Part shown: positions 30,662 to 36,720 of the stretch, in pieces
Position numbering within the stretch: the first letter of the stretch is position 1
Layout: each line of letters opens with the position of its first letter
NCBI RefSeq assembly: GCF_013822155.1
Contig: NZ_PNJW01000028.1
Location: forward strand, 1-36,720
Source of the DNA: Flavobacterium sp.
GTDB lineage: Bacteria > Bacteroidota > Bacteroidia > Flavobacteriales > Flavobacteriaceae
Reading direction: 5' to 3'
DNA: 36,720 nt
Program-made: the position numbers and the translations under genes
Notes under the pieces: model-generated
Databases searched by the model: none
Seen by the model: the letters and a program-made list of their open reading frames with translations, nothing else
Told to the model about the DNA's origin: nothing

Positions 30662-32779
30662 ATGAACGATATCCTTCAAACTCCTATCGAATACCTTAAG
30701 GGCGTTGGTCCTTCTCGAGGCGAAATGCTTCGAAAAGAACTCAGCATTCATCGGTATGGAGATTTGTTGACTTTCTTTCCAAATCGCTATATCGACCGCA
30801 CACGATATTATAAAATCAATGAATTGCAATCACGAAGTGTTGGTAGTAATGCAGAAGTGCAAGTTATTGGAAAAATTATTCACCTTAAAACAGTTGAGCA
30901 AAAAAAAGGAAGAGGACGATTAGTTGCAACTTTTGTTGATGAAACCGGCGAAATGGAATTGGTTTGGTTTCAGGGTCAGAAATGGATTCGCGAAAGTTTA
31001 AAACTCAATACACCTTATGTTGCTTTTGGAAAAGTTACCGCTTTTTCAGCAATGTATAACATGGCTCATCCTGAATTAGAATTATTGGAAGAACATAAAG
31101 AAAGTCTGCGTTCAGCTTTGCAACCGGTTTATCCTTCCACTGAAAAACTGACTCAAAGAGGCATTTCTAATCGAACAATAAATAAAATGATGCAACAATT
31201 GTTTGTGGAAACACAAGCTCGTTTTTCAGAAACGTTGCCAAACTATTTAGTAGATGAATTAAAATTGATTCCGAAAAATGCTGCTTTATTCAACATTCAT
31301 TTTCCAAAAAGTCAAGATTTATTGGCGAGAGCACAATTTCGATTAAAGTTTGAAGAGTTGTTTTTTATACAACTACAATTAATTACTAAAAACCTTATTC
31401 GAAAACATAAAATCAAAGGATATCCATTTGAAAAAGTGGGTACCTATTTTAATAATTTTTACCAGCATCATTTACCTTTTGAATTAACAAATGCTCAAAA
31501 AAGAGTGTTGAAAGAAATTCGAAATGATTTAGGGAGTAATGCCCAAATGAATCGTTTATTACAAGGCGATGTTGGTTCAGGAAAAACAATTGTTGCGTTA
31601 ATGTGCATGCTGATAGCCTTGGATAACGGATTCCAAAGTTGTTTGATGGCACCTACGGAAATATTAGCTACACAACATTTTAATGGGTTAAGTGATCTAG
31701 CAAAAGACTTGAATATCCAAATAAAATTACTCACCGGTTCCACAAAAACGGCTGAACGTAAAATCATTCATGAGCAATTAGAAAGTGGTGAATTACATAT
31801 TTTAATTGGCACCCATGCTTTGTTGGAAGATAAAGTTCAGTTTAATAACTTAGGATTAGCTATTATTGATGAACAACATCGATTTGGTGTTGAACAACGT
31901 TCTAAATTATGGAAGAAAAATGACATTCCTCCTCACGTTTTGGTGATGACGGCTACCCCAATACCGAGAACTTTAGCGATGAGTTTATATGGAGATTTAG
32001 ATATTTCGGTGATTGATGAGTTACCTCCGGGCAGAAAACCTATTCAAACCGTTCACCGATTTGATTCCAATCGATTAAAAGTTTGGAAATTTTTAAAAGA
32101 TGAAATTGCCAAAGGCCGTCAAATCTATATTGTATATCCGTTGATTAACGAAAGTGAGAAAATGGATTACAAAGATTTAATGGATGGTTATGAAAGTATT
32201 TCTCGTGATTTTCCATTGCCTCATTACAGCGTTTCCATTGTTCACGGACAGATGAAAGCAGCCGCTAAAGAGGAAGAAATGCGTCGTTTTGCTTTAGGTA
32301 AAACTAATATTATGGTAGCCACAACAGTCATTGAAGTTGGCGTTAATGTGCCCAATGCCAGTGTGATGGTGATTGAAAGTGCCGAGCGTTTTGGCCTTTC
32401 ACAACTACATCAACTTCGAGGTCGCGTTGGTCGTGGTGCGGAGCAAAGTTATTGCATTTTAATGACGAGCCACAAATTGAGTGATGACAGTAAAACAAGA
32501 TTAGAAACGATGTGTAAAACCAACGACGGTTTTGAAATCGCTGAAGTAGATTTAAAACTTCGTGGCCCGGGTGATCTTATGGGAACACAACAAAGTGGCG
32601 TTTTGAATTTACAAATTGCAGATTTGGTTAAGGACCGAGACATTTTACAATTAGCAAGACATGAAGCAATGAAATTATTGAAAAAAGACGCCTCTATGAC
32701 TTTACCGGAACATCAGACCTTAAGAACCGTTTTTATTGAATTGAGCAAAAAGAAAAATATATGGAATTATATCAGTTAG
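30662..32779 (+). CDS. recG: ATP-dependent DNA helicase RecG
   Basis: From the ATG at 30662 the product has 705 residues, the normal RecG size; a TTG twelve codons upstream is in frame but would add a segment with no RecG features. Residues 1-160 form the wedge/OB domain (YLKGVGPSR at 11-19; VATFVDETG). The helicase core has Walker A GDVGSGKT (302-309), APTEILA (330-336), DEQH (403-406), TATPIPRTL and the motif VI QLRGRVGRG. RecG rewinds stalled replication forks and branch-migrates Holliday junctions. It has no operon partners here. The C-terminal LRGPGDLMGTQQSG segment is typical. Confidence 0.97.
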   Translation: MNDILQTPIEYLKGVGPSRGEMLRKELSIHRYGDLLTFFPNRYIDRTRYYKINELQSRSVGSNAEVQVIGKIIHLKTVEQKKGRGRLVATFVDETGEMELVWFQGQKWIRESLKLNTPYVAFGKVTAFSAMYNMAHPELELLEEHKESLRSALQPVYPSTEKLTQRGISNRTINKMMQQLFVETQARFSETLPNYLVDELKLIPKNAALFNIHFPKSQDLLARAQFRLKFEELFFIQLQLITKNLIRKHKIKGYPFEKVGTYFNNFYQHHLPFELTNAQKRVLKEIRNDLGSNAQMNRLLQGDVGSGKTIVALMCMLIALDNGFQSCLMAPTEILATQHFNGLSDLAKDLNIQIKLLTGSTKTAERKIIHEQLESGELHILIGTHALLEDKVQFNNLGLAIIDEQHRFGVEQRSKLWKKNDIPPHVLVMTATPIPRTLAMSLYGDLDISVIDELPPGRKPIQTVHRFDSNRLKVWKFLKDEIAKGRQIYIVYPLINESEKMDYKDLMDGYESISRDFPLPHYSVSIVHGQMKAAAKEEEMRRFALGKTNIMVATTVIEVGVNVPNASVMVIESAERFGLSQLHQLRGRVGRGAEQSYCILMTSHKLSDDSKTRLETMCKTNDGFEIAEVDLKLRGPGDLMGTQQSGVLNLQIADLVKDRDILQLARHEAMKLLKKDASMTLPEHQTLRTVFIELSKKKNIWNYIS

Positions 32780-32819
32780 AAGATTCAGATTTGCTTCGCC
32801 ACTCAACTTTAAAGCTCGT

Positions 32820-32970
32820 GAAAAATTTCAAATTTCAGGTTTCAAGTTTTAGGTTGAGAAAAAAATGTATATTTAATGCTAATTCTAATTTAATCACTAA
32901 AGACTAAAGATTTTTCACTAATCACTAAGGACTATTCACTAAGGACTAATTACTAATCACTATTCACTAA
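32820..32970. repeat. Short imperfect repeats in the spacer before the bestrophin-like gene
   Basis: Two simple families sit side by side. From about 32826 to 32850 TTTCA-type words recur. From 32895 to 32970 the word CACTAA occurs five times (32895, 32916, 32923, 32937, 32965), and CACTAAGGACTA is repeated exactly at 32923-32934 and 32937-32948 with a 14-base period. CTCAAC (32802-32807) and GTTGAG (32853-32858) also form a six-pair inverted repeat. The spacer has no gene; the repeats reach to within two bases of the next ATG. Confidence 0.7.
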
Positions 32971-32971
32971 A

Positions 32972-33835
32972 ATGGTTCAATACAACCCAAAAGACTGGAT
33001 TACATTTATTTTCAGATTTCATAAATCAGATACGTTCAGGCAATTAATTCCAATGATGATTTTCATAGGATTATATACGTTTGGGGTTGGTTACTTAGAA
33101 ATCATCTATTGGAAAATGTCTGAGAAAAATCATTTAAGCAACATTACGCTCATGCATAATATGCTTGGTTTTGTGATTTCTTTATTATTGGTTTTTCGAA
33201 CTAATACAGCTTATGACCGTTGGTGGGAAGGCAGAAAATTATGGGGTTCTCTTGTTAACAACAGTCGAAATCTTGCTATCAAATTAAGTGTCATTTTAAA
33301 AGAAGAAAGCGATCGTTTATATTTCAAAAAACTGATTCCCGGATATGCTTCAATTTTAAGCAAGCACTTAACAAATGATGAAACCAGTAAACAATTGTTC
33401 ACTGACGTGGACTTAGAGATTGATCATCATAAGCATAAACCCAACCAAATAGCAAAAATGTTGTTTCAAAAAGTTAATGATTTGTATGACCAAAAAAAAA
33501 TAACAGGAGATCAATTGATTATTTTAAACAGTGAAGTTCAATCATTTACAGAAATTTGTGGAGCTTGTGAACGAATTAAAAACACACCAATACCTTACTC
33601 CTATAGTGCTTTTATAAAAAAATTTATTTTTTTCTATATCATGACTTTGCCTTTTGGTTACGTTTTTAGCTTAGGCTATTATGCCATACCTGTTGTAATT
33701 TTTATTTTTTATGTATTAGCCAGTTTAGAATTAATTGCTGAAGAAATAGAAGACCCATTTGGTATGGATGCAAATGATTTACCAATTGAAAAAATAACTG
33801 TAAATATTAAAAAACACATCGAAGAGATACTTTAG
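32972..33835 (+). CDS. Bestrophin-like anion channel (UPF0187)
   Basis: The 287-residue product is a bacterial bestrophin homologue. It has hydrophobic segments at about 26-48, 60-75 and two more in 208-250, and the family hallmark NTAYDRWWEGR at 78-88, with LWGSLVNNSRNLA just after. The C-terminal segment ends with the conserved EEIEDPFGMD followed by LPIEKI. Bestrophins are pentameric chloride channels in eukaryotes; bacterial forms include a sodium-conducting one from Klebsiella, so ion selectivity cannot be assumed. It follows recG after a repeat-rich 192-base spacer, and a weak terminator follows it. Confidence 0.93.
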   Translation: MVQYNPKDWITFIFRFHKSDTFRQLIPMMIFIGLYTFGVGYLEIIYWKMSEKNHLSNITLMHNMLGFVISLLLVFRTNTAYDRWWEGRKLWGSLVNNSRNLAIKLSVILKEESDRLYFKKLIPGYASILSKHLTNDETSKQLFTDVDLEIDHHKHKPNQIAKMLFQKVNDLYDQKKITGDQLIILNSEVQSFTEICGACERIKNTPIPYSYSAFIKKFIFFYIMTLPFGYVFSLGYYAIPVVIFIFYVLASLELIAEEIEDPFGMDANDLPIEKITVNIKKHIEEIL

Positions 33836-33877
33836 AGAAGCTATTTGTCAATGCATTAGTGCTTATTAACGACAAAT

Positions 33878-33904
33878 ATCGTTTTTAAACGATTTAATTT
33901 TTAA
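33878..33904 (+). terminator. Weak terminator after the bestrophin-like gene
   Basis: ATCGTT pairs with AACGAT (six pairs, TTTA loop), followed by TTAATTTTTA. The stem is short, so the call is tentative. The rest of this 163-base gap shows nothing clear. Confidence 0.4.
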
Positions 33905-33998
33905 TAGTGAATACTTAAGTTTAGTTTAGCCTCATCTAATAGAATTTGCCCGATTTTATTTGAAATAGATCCCAAGTCTAACTAAATAACTTAACCAC

Positions 33999-34535
33999 AT
34001 GAAAAAAATTACGCTTGTAATTTTCGCTGCATTTTTAGCAATAAATTGTAGCAAAGACGATTCCCCTTCGAAAGAAGATTTCACTACATTAGAAAAAAAT
34101 TCTACTCAACGTTCGTTTTTAGAAAAACAGAATGAGATGAATTATGTTTTGGTAAATCAAGCTATAAAAGTTATAGGTGATTTACAAATTTATGATGACG
34201 AGAAGTTTTTGTATTTTAATTGTAAATCTATTTCTAGTTATAAAATTACTGAAATTGGACTTTATGTAGGAAATTTTGAAACTCTTCCGGTTATTCAATC
34301 AAAACCAATAAAATCAGATTTTACTTATTTTGAGGAAATTAATGATCATAAAACAGAATATGTATACAAAATCAGTAAAAAAGACATTCAAACAGATGAG
34401 AATAATTGTGCCTTCATTTCAACCTATTTCAAAATCATTAATTTAAATTCAAAAGAAACTGAATATGCTTGGAGTGTTTCAAATCATTTACCAAGCTTAG
34501 CAAATTCTAAATACTATGTTTATTGTATTCAATAG
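33999..34535 (+). CDS. Hypothetical lipoprotein
   Basis: I do not recognise this 178-residue protein. It has a lipoprotein signal: MKKITLVIFAAFLAINC, with lipobox LAINC and Cys17, followed by an acidic SKDDSPSKED linker as is common for exported Bacteroidota lipoproteins. The mature part is rich in charged and aromatic residues with strand-like stretches (FLYFNCKSISSYKITEIGLYVG at about 68-89; here the phrase EIGLYVG) and ends YYVYCIQ. Two more Cys are present in the later half. No enzymatic motif is visible. It lies between the bestrophin-like gene and the convergent AsmA-like gene, 16 bases apart. Confidence 0.65.
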   Translation: MKKITLVIFAAFLAINCSKDDSPSKEDFTTLEKNSTQRSFLEKQNEMNYVLVNQAIKVIGDLQIYDDEKFLYFNCKSISSYKITEIGLYVGNFETLPVIQSKPIKSDFTYFEEINDHKTEYVYKISKKDIQTDENNCAFISTYFKIINLNSKETEYAWSVSNHLPSLANSKYYVYCIQ

Positions 34536-34551
34536 TTTATTTTCAATTATC

Positions 34552-36720
34552 TTAATTCAAAATTTTTAATTTTTTCTCCTTTGTATTCTTGCTATTAATA
34601 GTTGTCTGAATAATTGGTCGAGGTTTAATTTTGATCTTTCCATTTTTATCATCGACTGCCTGTAAATGTACAATTACACCTTTATTTCTATTTTCAATTT
34701 TAGCTGCTTTACTTACTTCTTTAGCATCTTTTGCAGGATCACGTAAGTATACATCAAGTTGTAAATCCGTTCCTGTACTCAATCCATAATCCCCGGCTAT
34801 ATCTAATTTAATTACACTAGTATTGATTTGCATCGGTTTTATCGATATTATTCCATTTTTCAAGTCAACATCACCATCAATTTTATCAATTTTGATGTTT
34901 TTAAAATTCCTATTTGGAAAAACAAATTTTCCAACATTTTCAATAGGTTCAAAATTAATTAAAGCTCCATTTCGCAAATTAAATTTTAAATTTCCAACTA
35001 AAGAGTTTTCAATTAATTTACCTTCGTTCCCTATTAACCCAGATAAATTAGTTGTAATGTCAATATCGCCTTTTATGGTATTGTGATTTATTTTGTTCAT
35101 CCCAAAATTATCGAAGGAGTACAATAACTTATCAATATCACTATTCTTAACCAAAACCTGCAAGTTGAACTTTTTGCTTTTTTCTCCTGGCGTAACCATT
35201 CCTTTTACAAAATAAGTTCCGTTATTGTTTTTAATTGAAACCTCGTTAAAATGAAGACTACCTCCTACTATTGAAACTTTTGCTTTAGCATCCGTTCCAT
35301 TGAATTTTTTGTAATTCAGTTTATCAATTTTCACATTGGCAACCAAATTACTGTGTTTAATCGCATTTTTAATAAATTCTTTATCTTTTGGTTTTTTAGA
35401 AATCGTATTATTTGTTTTGGAATGTAGGAGATACATAAAATCCTCTAATGCCAATTTTTGACAATATATATCCCAGTTTAAAACTATTTTTTCAGGACTG
35501 TCATAAAATAAATTCATGAAATTTTCTGAATAACCATGCATTTGAATTTTACTTTTCTCTGTTTCGCAGGAAATGTTTTTTACAATTAATTTATCTGTCG
35601 TAAATTCAAGATTTATATTATTTTTATTAAAATCAATATTTCCCGGTACATATTTAAAATCCGTATCTACAATTTTTATATCTCCAATTATAAATGGTTT
35701 TGAAATACTAAAATTAACAACATCACTTTTAAAAGTTACTTCAACATTGGCTTTGCCTTTTTTGAAATCAAAAAGTTCCTTATTTAGTAGCGAGTTTAAA
35801 TGAATTACATCAAAATTTGAAACAAAATAACCGGAAGCAATTGGTTTTTTTAAATCAAGAATCATCAGGTTTTTAGTTTTAAAAGGAATGCTTTTAAAAT
35901 CTCCTTGAAAATCATGTAGTAAAATAGCAGAATTAGAATCGTCAAAAAATCTGTTCTTAGCATAATCATTTGTAAACTCACCTTTGAAATTGCATTTGTC
36001 AACTTGATAATCCAGTGCTTTTAAAGTATTGTCTTTGAAATTTGTTACCACGTGAATGGATGGGTCGCCTTTCACTTTTAAATCACCAAGTATATCACAT
36101 TTTACTTCGAAAGGTTTATCAAAGTCAAATTTGTTGAGTTTTTCAGCTATATTATTCGAAACTAATGAAGAGGCTTCTTTCCACAAAATGGATTTGCTGA
36201 ATAAATTAATAGCAAATAATGAATTCGTTGGAGATGTTCCAAAATTTGCCGCTAATTTAAATTTTGTCTTGTCAATTTCTAAGGATTCTGAATTTACTGC
36301 AATGCTTTTTTTAGTTTTGTCATACATAGCAAAAAGATTGCCTTGAATGATTTTATTTTTTGCAAAACTTCCGTGAACGGTATTGAATGCCAAACTTTTT
36401 ACTTCGGTTTTTAATTTAAGAAATAGCTCTAATTTATCATCACTAGGATTTATTTTTACATCTAAATAGTCCGTTCTAAAATCAAACAGCTTCTTGTTCG
36501 CTAAATTTTCTGAAATGAAATTTACTCTTTTCAGTAGAATTTTATTGATTTCTAAATTCAGTATTGATTCCTTCGAAGTTGTATCTTTTATAACATTTTT
36601 ACGTTTTTCAAAAGCGGAAATGTTACTATATCCATTCTCATCAACATATATATCTAATGTTGTTCCTTCAATTGTAATTGATTTTATGTTGATCTCTGAA
36701 TGCAAAATTGCCCAAGGTAA
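34552..36720 (-). CDS. AsmA-like envelope protein, C-terminal part (5' end outside window)
   Basis: The minus-strand frame is open to the right window edge, so the N-terminus, including any membrane anchor, is missing; about 722 residues are visible. The text is repetitive beta-strand-rich sequence of the AsmA/TamB/YhdP type: early phrase INIKSITIEGTTLDIYVDENG, then many alternating segments, and near the C-terminus NGIISIKPMQINTSVIKLDIAGDYGL followed by TDLQLDVYLRDP, which is typical of the AsmA C-terminal region. In this superfamily long hydrophobic-groove proteins bridge the envelope and are thought to move phospholipids. An in-frame TTG at 36705 is not a real start. Confidence 0.75.
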   Translation of the reverse strand, partial: LPWAILHSEINIKSITIEGTTLDIYVDENGYSNISAFEKRKNVIKDTTSKESILNLEINKILLKRVNFISENLANKKLFDFRTDYLDVKINPSDDKLELFLKLKTEVKSLAFNTVHGSFAKNKIIQGNLFAMYDKTKKSIAVNSESLEIDKTKFKLAANFGTSPTNSLFAINLFSKSILWKEASSLVSNNIAEKLNKFDFDKPFEVKCDILGDLKVKGDPSIHVVTNFKDNTLKALDYQVDKCNFKGEFTNDYAKNRFFDDSNSAILLHDFQGDFKSIPFKTKNLMILDLKKPIASGYFVSNFDVIHLNSLLNKELFDFKKGKANVEVTFKSDVVNFSISKPFIIGDIKIVDTDFKYVPGNIDFNKNNINLEFTTDKLIVKNISCETEKSKIQMHGYSENFMNLFYDSPEKIVLNWDIYCQKLALEDFMYLLHSKTNNTISKKPKDKEFIKNAIKHSNLVANVKIDKLNYKKFNGTDAKAKVSIVGGSLHFNEVSIKNNNGTYFVKGMVTPGEKSKKFNLQVLVKNSDIDKLLYSFDNFGMNKINHNTIKGDIDITTNLSGLIGNEGKLIENSLVGNLKFNLRNGALINFEPIENVGKFVFPNRNFKNIKIDKIDGDVDLKNGIISIKPMQINTSVIKLDIAGDYGLSTGTDLQLDVYLRDPAKDAKEVSKAAKIENRNKGVIVHLQAVDDKNGKIKIKPRPIIQTTINSKNTKEKKLKILN

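Noticed and set aside
32895..32970. CRISPR-like array of CACTAA repeats
   Set aside because: The repeats are only 6-12 bases with irregular, very short spacing and no cas genes; they are simple sequence repeats.
36703..36705. TTG as a real start of the AsmA-like gene
   Set aside because: The frame stays open to the window edge and the protein would lack its membrane anchor, so the gene is cut by the window.
1..36720. tRNA, rRNA, insertion sequences, prophage or phase-variable invertible segments
   Set aside because: I looked for these on both strands and saw no transposase, integrase, tRNA-like fold or long inverted repeats.

Overview
The window is a stretch of ordinary chromosome from a low-GC member of the Bacteroidota, most likely a Flavobacterium or a close Flavobacteriaceae relative. 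Four things point there: an LpxC-FabZ fusion gene; a PorX-type response regulator (type IX secretion regulator) next to tsaE and an alanine-dehydrogenase-like gene; a PUR-domain DUF3276 protein and an elongated NusB; and promoters of the Bacteroidota type (TTG, about 19 nt, TAnnTTTG), the clearest upstream of 13845, 17977 (minus), 19157 (minus) and 27053. Few starts have a Shine-Dalgarno sequence, as expected for the phylum.

Layout. 1-1451: end of an outer-membrane DUF2490 protein, then a di-haem cytochrome c peroxidase lipoprotein. 1669-2767 (minus): DUF1697 and a GIY-YIG-like small protein. 2846-10264 (minus): a long envelope/translation cluster read as HD phosphohydrolase, lpxD, lpxC-fabZ, lpxA, efp, a second LpxD-like acyltransferase, an NTF2-like protein and sucD, closed by a strong terminator at 2791-2821. 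10394-13804 (plus): porX, tsaE, alanine-dehydrogenase-like. 13845-16160 (plus): DUF4258, pepT, YdeI-like. 16162-19157 (minus): leucine dehydrogenase, then nusB-DUF1573 lipoprotein-yajC. 19361-21569 (plus): ABC half-exporter and DUF3276; 21605-21937 (minus): CsaA-like. 22030-25282 (plus): a tightly packed thioredoxin-glgA-glgC operon. 25319-26962 (minus): an orphan secreted protein and a cyclophilin-FKBP fusion. 27053-32779 (plus): DUF1569, methyltransferase, trmD, Gfo/Idh/MocA oxidoreductase, rplS (with a structured leader), recG. 32972-34535 (plus): bestrophin-like channel and an orphan lipoprotein. 34552-36720 (minus): an AsmA-like protein cut by the window end.

Functional threads: early lipid A synthesis (LpxA, LpxC-FabZ, LpxD and a paralogue), translation (EF-P, TsaE, TrmD, L19), glycogen synthesis (GlgA, GlgC), amino-acid catabolism (leucine dehydrogenase, Ald-like, PepT), protein export and folding (YajC, dual immunophilin) and type IX secretion control (PorX).

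I found no rRNA, tRNA, CRISPR array, insertion sequence, prophage or recognisable defence system, and no gene-free stretch above 300 bases. I do not see a clear undescribed multi-gene system. The most useful leads are smaller: a conserved-looking LpxD paralogue beside efp, an alanine-dehydrogenase homologue with Gln at the catalytic His position, an ABC half-transporter with Asp for the catalytic Glu, a candidate L19 leader RNA, a promoter overlapping the preceding terminator, and terminators lying inside the ends of convergent genes.
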